A DNA stretch of 64,000 nucleotides from Saccharum officinarum (Eukaryota > Streptophyta > Magnoliopsida > Poales > Poaceae), in contig CM036159.1 in the NCBI GenBank assembly GCA_020631735.1, positions 96,024,656-96,088,655 on the forward strand. The letters are read 5' to 3'. Below the pieces are notes generated by a model, which saw only the letters and a program-made list of their open reading frames with translations, had not been told where the DNA came from and ran no database searches. A program made the position numbers and the translations under genes. This document shows positions 1-10,942 of this stretch, piece by piece; position 1 is the first letter of the stretch; the number at the start of each line of letters is the position of its first letter.

Positions 1-18
1 TGGGAACTAAACACAGCC
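1..18. mobile_element. 3' end of a MITE (TIR only)
   Basis: The first 18 bases (TGGGAACTAAACACAGCC) are close to the reverse complement of the GGGGCTGTTTAGTTCCCACC terminus of the MITE at 60055. The window therefore appears to begin exactly at the end of a MITE of that family; its body lies outside the window. Confidence 0.45.
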
Positions 19-1518
19 GTGGTCACTATTGTACATTTGGAACCGCCAATTATGATCCAAAATAGGAGAAATTAACAAACTTTTGACACATATGCATATA
101 CTTTGACCTTGCTCCACTTGTTTTCGGAGAAATATGTTTTGCAGGACACTTACTCGGAAATAGGTGAAAAGACACCAAAAGAGAGGAGAAAGCGCATTGC
201 AAAAGACGTATTTTCAGAAGTGCGCAAACAAAGAAAATGGAGAAAGCCCACCTTCCTGCGCAACTGGACCGAGGCACCGCCACAGGGGAGGCCCAGGCCC
301 ACCAGAGAACCGACTTGGCGAAGGCGGTCGTGAGACGGGCGCACCAGGGTGTGGGCGCACCCTGGGTGTGGCCGCATCCCCACCGCCTCCTCCTAGCCCC
401 ACCTTCCAGTGGTGGTTCTCTGGCAGTTTGTTGAAGGCGGTTTTGGTGGTTTCCTTCTGAGGCAGCACCAAACCGTCATGAATCAACTATAAAAGGATGG
501 GGGGAGCACCTCTCCAACACACTCCATTTGAGCTCCACACCTCTCTCCATTTGTGCTACTTTTTCATAGTTTTAGTGTCAATTTTTTTTGCGATGAAGTT
601 TTAGTGTCAGTTTGTGAGCAAGACTAGAAGCTATTTGGACAGCTTGTCTCCTTGGAAGAAGTGCCACTTGGTATGATCAATACTATAAAGAATTCTTCCA
701 TATTCAAGTTCTCATTTCATACATATAGTAGTGCATATGAACTAGAGTATAGTCTTGATCATGTTATAATCATAATATATGAACTAGTCTATAGTTTGTA
801 TGCTATGATCATGACATGTTCATCTTTGTTCATCACCGTTCATATAATTTATATGAGTAGAGGAAGAACTAGGGTAAGGGTGATGGTTCGTTGTGCCTTC
901 AGGTTTGCCCATGTTCTTGCTTGTCAATCCGTAGGGTTGGAGTCCCGGGGGGACATGGGTAGTTTTTTTTGTACACAAGCGTGGTGCTCAGGTACACGAG
1001 AACCTATGAATATGATGGTGCCCCACGGTTGAGGGGATGGCGGCAGGTGGTGACAACCCTGTCCATCCTTCCTAATCCCCCATGTTCGGGTATTCATGTA
1101 GGAGTTCGTAAAGTCTCTATCGGCTAGCAAACCAGCTGTGGGGATCTCCCTGTCATCCTAGATTTAGCTCTAACTCTAATCATGTAACTTGTATGATTAT
1201 CAACTGTTCTTTGCATAGCTATATTAGAATATGCCTGCTCCACTTAAGAATATTCTTTTTTTGTTTTCCTTTTATCCTTGAGGTTGGCTCAGATGTGTGT
1301 CCACTATACTTGAAATACCGTTTTTACCCGTATCATATGCTATGTCTATCATGCAAGAATGTAATATGTTTATACCAATGCTAGATGCATACACCTTGCC
1401 CTCCTTTGGGAAAATATAAATCACGACATCTTGGAATACTGCTAGGTTAAAATGCTACAATGATAGTTCTGTACGCTTACGGATATTTGGTCTGTAAATA
1501 TATTAGGACTATCACGAT
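19..1518 (+). mobile_element. Degenerate LTR retrotransposon sequence (LTR-like A)
   Basis: No gene is visible. A TATA-like CTATAAAAGG at about 487 is preceded by GC-rich sequence with GGGCGCACC-type repeats and followed by a long AT-rich tract, the usual layout of a large gypsy LTR. The stretch around 1400-1500 (AAAATGCTACAATGATAG, then a GCTTACGGAT-type motif) resembles the last part of large grass gypsy LTRs and recurs at 2835-2915. The short open frames here lack codon structure and are not genes. Confidence 0.45.
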
Positions 1519-2972
1519 TGGTGTTTCTAAGTACCATTACTCAGAGATTATACTTTCCAATATGCATACGTGCTAGTGCTGAGGGAATGCATTCTAGAGT
1601 AGTGACGGTTAGGAACGCCGATCAAGCATTTCTAAGTGCCATTACCTTGAAACCGTAAACCCTCTACAATAAAACACTGGCGCCGACGTAGGGAGTTACA
1701 TTCCTAAGTAATGATGTTTAGGAATGCCAGTCTGGTATTTCTGATACCGTTACCAGTGATGGACTTAAAACCCCCTCACTTGGTGATTGCGTTAAGAAAC
1801 GCCAACAGCCCCTGCCTGTCAGCTTCTGAAATGTTCCTCCAACCGACCCCTAGGTTGCATCTATAACGTCCTTCAAGTCGGTTTGATCTAAGGGCTCACA
1901 TTTCACCCTCAGGGCTATATAACCAGGCCCTGCCCCCTAGAGGCATCATCCATCATACCAAGTCATTCAGAGCCAGAAACCCTAATCTCCTTAGAGCTCC
2001 TCTAGTTTTCTAGGGCATTAGCTGGTTAGGCTAGGTCTAGAGAGAGGCAAGCAGATCTTCGCTTGGATTTCCGACCTTGTCAAGAGCGTGGTTCGGTATA
2101 GTTCTTGTACCCCTCTCTCATTGTATCTCCATTATTTTTAATGCTTGCTACAATGTTCATGACAATATTCTTATTCATCTTATTCATGTTCTTGATTGCA
2201 TTGTTCATCGTCTCCTTTGATTATATGTTCAATATAGTTAGATTATTATCATGTTTATGCATAAGTTCGTATAGCACCCACATCATTCAGGATCCATGGG
2301 TGGGTGGTAGAGATCATGTAAGCATGATGCTTAGATGTGATTTACCTGTGATTATACTCTATATTTTAGGTCATGTGGTAGATCACGGATGTGACACTCC
2401 CGTTAAGTCCTTTGTAGTCCACTCCCCGAGCATAGGCCATAGAAGTAGGGTCATGTTACGAAGGAAGAGCGAGGTTTCTGTTCTCAAACTTTCCTAAGTA
2501 ATGCCCCTTATGCATGGATATCATGATAATCTTAGCGATGATTACTAGGTGTAATTGCACTAATGAAAGTATGCTTTGACTTGTAGTTAAAGAATGACTT
2601 AGGAATTATTCCGCTAATATTCTGACCTGACCTTGCTATTGCTATAGAAAGGAGTGCTCTGAGAGATTTATCTATTAACGATGTTTGATCAAATCATATA
2701 TATATATATATATATATCTTTTATCATGTGACTTACCCCTATTATGAGTAGAGAGGTTCATTATGGTTAAATTCTTCATCAATAGTATGAGTTATCATTA
2801 CATGTCCAAAGCTACACCTTCCTAGTGGTAAAAATATAAATTCGATACCCTGGTAATACTCTTGGGTAAAATGCTACAATGGTATAATTATCTATGCGCT
2901 TGCAGATACCTTTTCATTCATATCTTTATATCCTTCCTAGTCACATAAAATAATAAACATCTGTTTAGTATT
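1519..2972 (+). mobile_element. LTR-like B, left part (interrupted by solo LTR insertion)
   Basis: This looks like a second gypsy-type LTR. A TATA-like GGCTATATAACC lies at about 1914. Its 3' end (AAAATGCTACAATGGTAT at about 2870) leads into the insertion at 2973. It resumes at 10943 and ends about 10979 with TACCAACA, followed by a degenerate primer-binding site. It is probably the 5' LTR of the Tat-type element whose pol remains lie at 11.6-16.8 kb. The left boundary is uncertain. A (TA)n microsatellite lies at about 2696-2716. Confidence 0.45.
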
Positions 2973-3458
2973 TGTTGGGTACCATAATTAGGGGTACCTA
3001 AATTAGGGTGAAAAATCCACCCGGCCTCACAAAACCAAACATTAATCTGCCCCATAAAAGGGAAAATCAACTAAGGAGACCTACGCGCTAACTCTCTCCC
3101 CTTGCTGGGCCTCCAGCAAGCCGCGTGAGCATGCCAGCCCATCTCTCCACTTCATCCGAGGCCTCCCGCAAGGGGTCTCGGAACATCTCCGACTTTCCCG
3201 AGACCCTAGCGCTGGGGCACGGGCATAGGCCAACCAACAGCATCATCACCGCCTCATCCGAGCCCTAGAGATGATGTCATCTGTCTCTGCCTCGTTCGAG
3301 ACTGGCCTCTAACGCTGCTCCCCCATTGGCGTACTCGAGACCCCCCGTGACGTCACCCACGTTCTTGCGCCGACCAACCGGACAGGCCAAGAATGACAAC
3401 AGTCAAATCACGATGTCGTCGCCCATAATAGCATAGGAAAGAGCTGCTAGCCACTATG

Positions 3459-4609
3459 TGATACGCTCAGGGGGTCCCGATCTTCACGACGTAGGATGAT
3501 CACCGATAACTAGCTGAAGAACAGCCGGATAACTTGCTGCAGGCAGCGATAACTAGTGCAACCTGGCAAATAAAACTCGAAGCCAACCACCGTCTTTAAC
3601 CGGCAACCTGAATCGAGGATTCGCCCAACCACACTCTCAAAGAACCAACCAACACAGCCTACAATCAATCGAGGAAACCTCGAAGGGAGTAGGAGCACCA
3701 ATTGGGAGCGGATGAAGCCGCCGCTTCTGTAAATCTCGCAAAGGAAATCACAAGAGCAAAGGGGTAGAGATCTCTCTCAATATTTGTTAGCACACAGCTG
3801 AACAAAAGGGGGGTTTGTATTCTATTATCAAAAGTCTATGAATGCTATGGAGTAAGGGGATATTTATACAAGGAACAACCCTCCTGGATAGGTAGAAACA
3901 CGAAATGAAAAAGATAAGTCGAACTATGTGAAAGGGCCTCTTCGAACTGGCTTCCTGCTGGGTTCCCGTGTGGCTGTTTGACTTCTGCGCAGTATTCAGT
4001 GTTTTGACAATAACTCCATCTTGGAAACTCCAAATGACATGCGGTTTGTTGGGTTGGAAAGTTAACTTGATAACATTTCACACCATGTGCAGCATGTACC
4101 ACGAAATATTGTAGATTGGTATAGTTTTGCATGGGAACTTGGACATCAGGCTGACTGCTGACTAGCTGACCAGTCTGTACTAAATCAGTCAAATCTCAAC
4201 ATTGGAGAATCCAAATCAAGTGAGAGAACTTGGGCTTGAAACTAGACTTGATAGGCTTTCCAACAAGTCCTCATGGGCCTTCATAGCTTTTGCGAGCAAA
4301 AAGTTGTGACTAATTCTTTCTGATGGTTCTGTCACACGGGACTGGCTCGAACGTGATCCTCCTCTTTGGTTCACCCTTGGTGTCTTCTTGTCATCCTCCG
4401 TGGTGCACCTAAGTAATAGCAACGTGCACGACTTAGGCAGTATATAATTCTCATTAACATTAAAATGATTTTCAGAAAGTAGCGCGTGCACCTCTTGTTG
4501 TAGCTTCTTGGCTCGACTACGTGTAATTGGTCCATCAAAGACTTGGACTGGTGTTGGTGTAACTTGACTTGGAGGTTGTAACATGTTGTTGGTTGTCGTG
4601 GTCATATCA
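3459..4609 (-). repeat. 3' LTR of the gag-only element
   Basis: 1,151 bp, starting TGATACGC and ending CATATCA on the + strand. Its U3 (the side near 4609) carries a 130-codon frame ending near 4216. It differs from the 5' LTR by one extra G near 3810 and by substitutions near 4041, 4075 and 4187. Confidence 0.95.
4216..4605 (-). CDS. U3-encoded gypsy C-terminal-type reading frame
   Basis: This frame starts at an ATG three bases inside the LTR and encodes about 129 residues, beginning with a Thr/Asn run (MTTTTNNML). It contains GPITRSRAKKLQ, a motif typical of the extreme C-terminus of many grass Ty3/gypsy polyproteins, which often read into the 3' LTR. It overlaps the end of the upstream gag-like frame in a different register across the polypurine tract. 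An identical protein is encoded in the other LTR at 9849-10238. It may be translated only as a remnant of a polyprotein tail. Confidence 0.5.
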   Translation of the reverse strand: MTTTTNNMLQPPSQVTPTPVQVFDGPITRSRAKKLQQEVHALLSENHFNVNENYILPKSCTLLLLRCTTEDDKKTPRVNQRGGSRSSQSRVTEPSERISHNFLLAKAMKAHEDLLESLSSLVSSPSSLT

Positions 4610-7600
4610 TCCTCCCCCCTTGAAAAAGAGTCGTCCTCGACTCTAATCCGTCGAAGTCCAAAAATTGTGCTAGGCCAACAGGGGTAGATGCTATGTTTCT
4701 GTTGCAATCTCCTTCTTCCATCACAGCAATGTGTTTGAATCTGTAATCATATAAACCAAGTAGTAGTCTTATAGGTGGAAACCAAAAGGATTTAGAATCA
4801 AGTTTAGCTTTCACCTTGAATGGATCCTTAGAATTAAGAGTGAATGTTGATGTCCTTGGTATGATCCTATCATCCTTCCTCTCTTCAAAAAAACTTGTCC
4901 TCTGCTTTTGCTCTCCTGAAAACAGTCTAAAGAAAATAGAGAGTGGATGCATATGCCAATTGCTATGATTACTTGTTGAAGATTGTTCATTATCTTCTTT
5001 ATAATTCATATGCACATTATTTCCTTTTCGATGAGATGAATAGTTTCTCAGATTTTGTGAACCTGAAATTAACTTTGAAAATGGAAGCACAAAAATTTCT
5101 TTTAAACCACTCATTTGATTCAGGTTATCATGTTTTATCTTTGCAAAATCAAACATTTCAATAGATGTGAACGAAGCATGTCTGGTATTCCAATAATTCT
5201 TGATGCTCAACTCATGCAAAGGTTTAGTAATGTACCTTTCATACTCAATGGTTCCACATGTATATGGAAAGACTTTGGGTGAATGAACCAAACACATTTG
5301 CACAAGATTTCTTTGTTTCAGTGGAGAATATGAACAAGAAAATAACACTGATTGTTCTGAATAGCAAGCTCTAAACAACCTTTTTATCTCAAATAAAGAA
5401 AAGTATGGTTCACAAGATGTACAACTCATTTTATTCAACTTCGATTCAGCAATGTTGTGACATGTTATGCAAAGAGCACAAACATAAAATTTATTTATAA
5501 TGTAGTGTCCGATGATGTTAAATGTAAACTTGCAGCAATAGGCATTATTCAAAGATTTCATAGATGATATATCAAGAACGCTTTCAACCATTTTATTAAT
5601 ATCAACAAATTCATCAAGCTTGACATAGAACATACATTCAGCAAGAGATATTCTTCTAAAGAATTCAGCATGACTAATCAATTTCACATGGCCCACATTA
5701 TCAACATGTAAATTATCATATATTTCAGTCAAAGTATAGCAATGGTCATGCATGATTGAACAATGTTTGTCAACTTTCAAAATTTCAGCACTTGTATCAA
5801 CATGTGGATCAATCAAATCAGCACAAAGATTTTGTGTATACTCAATTTCAGTTGAAGCAAATTTGTCATTACAATTACTGGTCAATATATGTTGTAGATT
5901 CAGTTCTAAATTGTTTGCATTACCTTTCAGATTTTGTGATGGTACATGAATGATGCATTGTATCTCTGAACTTTTACCTTTTTCCTTGTCATGGTTCAGG
6001 TTTTGCACAGCATAGAGTTGGTTCTCAATAGTGGCAACCCTCACATTTCTCTGGCCAAGTTTGGGGGTCTTTTGAGCAGCCATCTCCTCTGAATCTTCTT
6101 TATAGACCTGCATGTTGGGAGAAACAACACTAAGAGTAGACATTAGTGGGTTAGTGTTAAAATCATCCGTGCATGCCTTGCAATAAAGCTCTCTCTTTTT
6201 GTGTGGTGTATCTCTCACACTCATATTGTGGATACTCTCAATCTCACATTTGGTGGAATCACACAACTCACTTTTGTTTTCACTCTCACTCAATTTGGCT
6301 ATGTGGCACTCATTCTCACAAGGGATTTGATGCATAATATTTTCAATGTCTTCTAGAGCAACATATGAATATCTTCCATCATTCATGATGTAATCGATTG
6401 CCATTGGGGTAGTAATAGTGGCAGCAACACCATCAGGTCTATCCTCTTCAAACAATGATGATCTCTCAATTGCTGATGTGGATTCATCCCCACTAATATT
6501 GCCTTCAATCTGAACTTTCTGTGGCATTGGAACAGCAATAGATGCAACCAAATAATCATCTTTGACCTCTTCCAAAGATGCCGGACTAGCATTAGTATAA
6601 GTGGAATCATGTGCACTAATCTTTCCTTCAATAATCTCAACACTCTGTGACATGGGGGAGCACAAAATTTCAGCACCACTGTCCAATAATTCATCACATA
6701 ATGCAGCTGATGGTACAACACATCTTGACACCACATTTGTGCTTGGAACCATGTTGGTTCGAAACTTCAGATCCATTAGATCATGATGAACTTCACCTTG
6801 GATAGATTTATTACTTGCAATATATGGCACAATGGCATCATCTTTGTGCGCACATTCAGCTCTCAAACTGAAACATTGATTGGCCTTCAAATTTAGATTA
6901 GATTCACCTTCAAAAATCAGAGTGTTGTCAACCTCTTGGTCATAATTGGGTACTGATTTTTCATCAGATGACATAGAAAATTTCTGGACAGATTTGGAGC
7001 ATATAACTTCTCCACTTTTAGCACTAGAATAAGACTCGGAACTTTTAAGATCTGCAGCACTTGTGTTCAAACATGGTGGCAGTGCTCCATGGCGTGGAAC
7101 TGTAGCATGTTCCCTCAACTCAACACACAAAGGATCAGCCTCGATCAGAGAAGTATCTTCTCTAGTTTTACAACTCAACTGATGATCTTCTACAACTTGC
7201 ATAGTGGCTTCTGCTACCTCACTTTGTGTGTCATGTGCAGCAGAATTTTCTTCTTGATCTTGCTCAAAACTGAGACAAACATTGATGGGAACATTTGCAA
7301 CTTGATTCTCATCAACCTCAGATTGTAAATGGCACTTTGGAATAGCAACAACATCAAGAGATGGTGTAACACTATGATCCATTGTAATGTCACACACCTC
7401 ACCATTTTCCATATCAATTTGGGACATAGAGCCTTCTTCTTGCTGCACAACAAAGTTCTTCTTGGAGTTGAATTGTTGATGTTCACTTCTCTTGGTACTA
7501 GAATCAACTAAAGAAACTTTTGGGACAACATGTCCTCTCTTCTTGCATGGACTTGATGATTGCTTCTTTCCAACAATGGAGGACATATTGGGCTGCAACT

Positions 7601-8150
7601 TAACACTTTTATCTTGGCACAAACTAATGTTCTGGGTGACCTTGCCTTGCTGCACCTTTATAACTTTCTTTTCCTCTCTAATTGCACAACTTAGAAGATC
7701 TTGCATACTTCTAAAATATTTGCCCTCAAGTGCAGTAGCAATGTTATCATTAAGACCTCTCTCGAAATATTCCATTGCATTCATGTCATCAACAACATTT
7801 GCACGATGCAAGGAAGAATTCAGCTTATCATAATATGCTTGGACAGATTTACTACCTTGCTTCACACGTTGCAAACGACGAAGTAAAATCAGCCGATATT
7901 CCCTTGGAACAAATTCTTTTCTCATGGCCTTCTTCAAATCTTCCCAATTCTTGATGAGATGCTTATGTGGATATTGTTTCCACCAATCATGAGCATAATC
8001 TTCAAATTCAAGCACAACTCGTGATATCTCCTTGGCTTCTGAAAAATCTTGAACCTCAAGTTCAATCTCCATTTCTTCTGCCCAAACGAGAAATTCTTCC
8101 GGATCATTACTTCCATAGAATGGAAGATTGGTATATCTTCGGCCTGTCAT
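4602..8150 (-). CDS. Gag-like protein with long unknown C-terminal region, 1,182 aa
   Basis: Residues about 15-170 resemble the retrotransposon gag domain (EFLVWAEEMEIEL, then DYAHDWWKQY, QAYYDKLNS and FERGLNDNI). A Lys-rich segment and a very long Ser/Glu/Asp-rich region follow, including two imperfect units of about 40 residues that begin VEIIEGKIS and VQIEGNIS. The C-terminal third is rich in Cys and His but has no canonical CX2CX4HX4C knuckle. I see no RT (YVDD-type), RNase H or integrase motif. The start is the first ATG before the gag motifs; the stop lies inside the 3' LTR. The whole frame is open, which suggests selection or great youth. Gag-only elements can supply particle protein while borrowing pol from relatives. 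The role of residues about 200-1,180 is unknown. Confidence 0.85.
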   Translation of the reverse strand: MTGRRYTNLPFYGSNDPEEFLVWAEEMEIELEVQDFSEAKEISRVVLEFEDYAHDWWKQYPHKHLIKNWEDLKKAMRKEFVPREYRLILLRRLQRVKQGSKSVQAYYDKLNSSLHRANVVDDMNAMEYFERGLNDNIATALEGKYFRSMQDLLSCAIREEKKVIKVQQGKVTQNISLCQDKSVKLQPNMSSIVGKKQSSSPCKKRGHVVPKVSLVDSSTKRSEHQQFNSKKNFVVQQEEGSMSQIDMENGEVCDITMDHSVTPSLDVVAIPKCHLQSEVDENQVANVPINVCLSFEQDQEENSAAHDTQSEVAEATMQVVEDHQLSCKTREDTSLIEADPLCVELREHATVPRHGALPPCLNTSAADLKSSESYSSAKSGEVICSKSVQKFSMSSDEKSVPNYDQEVDNTLIFEGESNLNLKANQCFSLRAECAHKDDAIVPYIASNKSIQGEVHHDLMDLKFRTNMVPSTNVVSRCVVPSAALCDELLDSGAEILCSPMSQSVEIIEGKISAHDSTYTNASPASLEEVKDDYLVASIAVPMPQKVQIEGNISGDESTSAIERSSLFEEDRPDGVAATITTPMAIDYIMNDGRYSYVALEDIENIMHQIPCENECHIAKLSESENKSELCDSTKCEIESIHNMSVRDTPHKKRELYCKACTDDFNTNPLMSTLSVVSPNMQVYKEDSEEMAAQKTPKLGQRNVRVATIENQLYAVQNLNHDKEKGKSSEIQCIIHVPSQNLKGNANNLELNLQHILTSNCNDKFASTEIEYTQNLCADLIDPHVDTSAEILKVDKHCSIMHDHCYTLTEIYDNLHVDNVGHVKLISHAEFFRRISLAECMFYVKLDEFVDINKMVESVLDISSMKSLNNAYCCKFTFNIIGHYIINKFYVCALCITCHNIAESKLNKMSCTSCEPYFSLFEIKRLFRACYSEQSVLFSCSYSPLKQRNLVQMCLVHSPKVFPYTCGTIEYERYITKPLHELSIKNYWNTRHASFTSIEMFDFAKIKHDNLNQMSGLKEIFVLPFSKLISGSQNLRNYSSHRKGNNVHMNYKEDNEQSSTSNHSNWHMHPLSIFFRLFSGEQKQRTSFFEERKDDRIIPRTSTFTLNSKDPFKVKAKLDSKSFWFPPIRLLLGLYDYRFKHIAVMEEGDCNRNIASTPVGLAQFLDFDGLESRTTLFQGGRMI
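4610..4621 (-). other. Polypurine tract of the gag-only element
   Basis: On the minus strand AAGGGGGGAGGA directly precedes the 3' LTR (TGATATG). This is the expected position and composition of the plus-strand DNA primer and it fixes the element's orientation. Confidence 0.85.
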
Positions 8151-9092
8151 GGTTATTGCATATGCAAAATAGCAAGCTTATATGTGGTATAGGAAAATAT
8201 GTAGAACTCTCACAACCTCACCTCTCTTACCAACCAAAGCTCTTATGAATTCCCTGCCGCGGATTACAGAGAAACAAATGTGTGGTGGTAACTGAAAGTG
8301 ATGGCGTGGCGAATACAAGACTAGAGAGTACAGATTACGGTGGTTTTTATGTGGAGCTTGGTGGAGAATAAAACAAGGAATGCAATCTAAATTCTAGTTA
8401 TTGTAATATTAAGTAACAATCCAAACTAGAAGTTCTCTGCCTAGTGCTGATCACAGAATATGAATGAGATGTAAATCGATCACACACACATGCAAGGAAA
8501 TTTCAGATTTGATGCAAACAAGGAGTATGATTGGGATGCAAGTGTTGCAATCAAACCCAACCAAAATTTTGCACCAAACAAGGATAGCACACTGGTTGCA
8601 CTACCTGATATGAAAACTTTCAGCACTTGTGCACATAAACCTACTGATCTTTCAACCTTTCTTTCTCAGTTTTTCTTTATTCTTTTTTTTATTTTTCTTT
8701 CTTCTCTTTTTTTTTGACACACTTTTTTTTATAACTAAACACAAAGACCAGATTAAGACACTTGCACAATTAAGATAAGAACAAAACACAACCGGTAGCT
8801 ATAATAGGATCAAAGTTTACGCGAAGGACATGATATGAGTTTTTAGATTTTTTTTTGTAAGGATTTTTAGATATATAAAGAGGCTCAAAGGACACGCAAA
8901 GGATAATGATCAGCAACTAAAACAAAGACTCTAATGAACTGAAACTTAACAAAACTCACTAAAATAACAGATTGAAACAAAGGGCTAAAGCAATGTATTT
9001 TTTAGGCTTTTTGGTGGATAGGACGAAACAAAATATATAAGTAGCTAAGGGAAAAAAAATCCTACCCAGGTAACGAAAGCTTTGATACCAGA
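8151..9092 (-). other. 5' untranslated leader of the gag-only element
   Basis: About 940 bp between the 5' LTR and the gag ATG. No ORF of note. T-rich and A-rich tracts occur (8660-8730, 8850-8870). It probably holds packaging and dimerisation signals, but none can be identified by eye. Confidence 0.6.
9073..9090 (-). other. Primer-binding site (tRNA-Met type)
   Basis: On the minus strand, two bases after the 5' LTR, the sequence reads TGGTATCAAAGC. This matches the 3' end of initiator tRNA-Met as used by many plant LTR elements (TGGTATCAGAGC) with one mismatch. Confidence 0.85.
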
Positions 9093-10242
9093 TGATACGC
9101 TCAGGGGGTCCCGATCTTCACGACGTAGGATGATCACCGATAACTAGCTGAAGAACAGCCGGATAACTTGCTGCAGGCAGCGATAACTAGTGCAACCTGG
9201 CAAATAAAACTCGAAGCCAACCACCGTCTTTAACCGGCAACCTGAATCGAGGATTCGCCCAACCACACTCTCAAAGAACCAACCAACACAGCCTACAATC
9301 AATCGAGGAAACCTCGAAGGGAGTAGGAGCACCAATTGGGAGCGGATGAAGCCGCCGCTTCTGTAAATCTCGCAAAGGAAATCACAAGAGCAAAGGGGTA
9401 GAGATCTCTCTCAATATTTGTTAGCACACAGCTGAACAAAAGGGGGTTTGTATTCTATTATCAAAAGTCTATGAATGCTATGGAGTAAGGGGATATTTAT
9501 ACAAGGAACAACCCTCCTGGATAGGTAGAAACACGAAATGAAAAAGATAAGTCGAACTATGTGAAAGGGCCTCTTCGAACTGGCTTCCTGCTGGGTTCCC
9601 GTGTGGCTGTTTGACTTCTGCGCAGTATTCAGTGTTTTGACAATAACTCCATCTTGGAAACTCCAAATGACATGTGGTTTGTTGGGTTGGAAAGTTAACT
9701 TGATAACCTTTCACACCATGTGCAGCATGTACCACGAAATATTGTAGATTGGTATAGTTTTGCATGGGAACTTGGACATCAGGCTGACTGCTGACTAGCT
9801 GACCAGTCTGTACTAAATTAGTCAAATCTCAACATTGGAGAATCCAAATCAAGTGAGAGAACTTGGGCTTGAAACTAGACTTGATAGGCTTTCCAACAAG
9901 TCCTCATGGGCCTTCATAGCTTTTGCGAGCAAAAAGTTGTGACTAATTCTTTCTGATGGTTCTGTCACACGGGACTGGCTCGAACGTGATCCTCCTCTTT
10001 GGTTCACCCTTGGTGTCTTCTTGTCATCCTCCGTGGTGCACCTAAGTAATAGCAACGTGCACGACTTAGGCAGTATATAATTCTCATTAACATTAAAATG
10101 ATTTTCAGAAAGTAGCGCGTGCACCTCTTGTTGTAGCTTCTTGGCTCGACTACGTGTAATTGGTCCATCAAAGACTTGGACTGGTGTTGGTGTAACTTGA
10201 CTTGGAGGTTGTAACATGTTGTTGGTTGTCGTGGTCATATCA
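9093..10242 (-). repeat. 5' LTR of the gag-only element
   Basis: 1,150 bp, nearly identical to 3459-4609. The minus-strand TATA box TATAAATA (9494-9501) would place the transcript start near 9465, giving a U3 of about 780 bp. The U3 also contains the GPITRSRAK-bearing frame (9849-10238). Confidence 0.95.
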
Positions 10243-10942
10243 CTATGTCACCCATACTGGCACTATGCGCACGATCCAGGCCTGCGCAGTGTACGAAACG
10301 CTGCTCTAGGCTACTATTCCCTCAAACAAAGCGATATCACGCCATGATTCATGCCTCCGAGGCCTCGGCCCTCTACGCCAATCAAACTGAAGGACAGGCA
10401 CGTCACCACAGGAATAATCACAACTCTATGTGTTGTAGCTGCGACCTCCACAGAACCACGTATGTCAAGGCACGTCGCTACAGCATTAAAGGACAGGGAT
10501 CACTCCTCCAACAGTGGCATGTCACCGACTATAGGGCAAGAGTGAAGGCCTCGGATCTTCCTTCCCAGGAAAAATATCATGTAGCACATGCATGTAACCC
10601 GGGTTTCCCTTACGTCTATAAAAGGGGAAGACATGGACCATTTCAAAGGGGATGGACAGAAGGCAAATCTATAGGCTGTTCGACTCATCAGAGACGAACA
10701 CACACATACTCCACTCACATCTTGAGACCTGAGAGCTCCTCCCTCTCTCGCCCGCTTGTAACCCCTACTATAAGCACTTCGGTGCAAGATAATACAAGAC
10801 TCCCCTCCCCCAGTGGATGTAGGGCATTCTTCGGTCTGAACTAGTATAAATCGCTTGTGTTTTTCTTACACACCATCCGGATCCCCGACGCACAGACACA
10901 TATTACTCGTTGGTGCTAGAACTGTTGTTTCTTACACCAACA

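Larger units (their letters stand above)
3459..10242 (-). mobile_element. Young non-autonomous gag-only LTR retrotransposon
   Basis: Complete element of 6,784 bp. LTRs are 3459-4609 and 9093-10242, with TGATA...TATCA ends and a perfect 5-bp TSD CTATG at 3454-3458 and 10243-10247. It reads on the minus strand: a tRNA-Met-type primer site abuts the right-hand (5') LTR and a polypurine tract abuts the left-hand (3') LTR. By eye the LTRs differ at three substitutions and one G-run indel, so insertion is recent. The interior holds one 1,182-codon frame with an N-terminal gag domain and no reverse transcriptase, RNase H or integrase, so mobilisation must have been in trans. Confidence 0.92.
2973..10942 (+). 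mobile_element. Solo LTR (TGTTGG...CCAACA), split by a nested element
   Basis: The left part is 2973-3458 and the right part 10248-10942, with the gag-only element and its TSD between them. The ends are TGTTGGGTACC and ACACCAACA, a perfect 6-bp terminal inverted repeat. Flanking 5-mers are GTATT (2968-2972) and ATATT (10943-10947), a TSD with one mismatch. Without the insertion the LTR is about 1.18 kb. A TATA box (TCTATAAAAGGGG) lies at about 10617-10629, so it is in + orientation. No internal region or second LTR is present, so this is a solo LTR left by LTR-LTR recombination. Confidence 0.8.

Noticed and set aside
1670..1700. ACTGGCGCCGACGTAGGGAG as a primer-binding site
   Set aside because: It lacks a preceding LTR end and an internal region; the resemblance to TGGCGCCG is short and the sequence around it continues as LTR.
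6600..6700. Possible aspartic protease motif LLDSGAEI in the long gag-like protein
   Set aside because: No accompanying ALIDSGA context, flap or C-terminal ILG motif; it lies in a low-complexity acidic region between repeat units.
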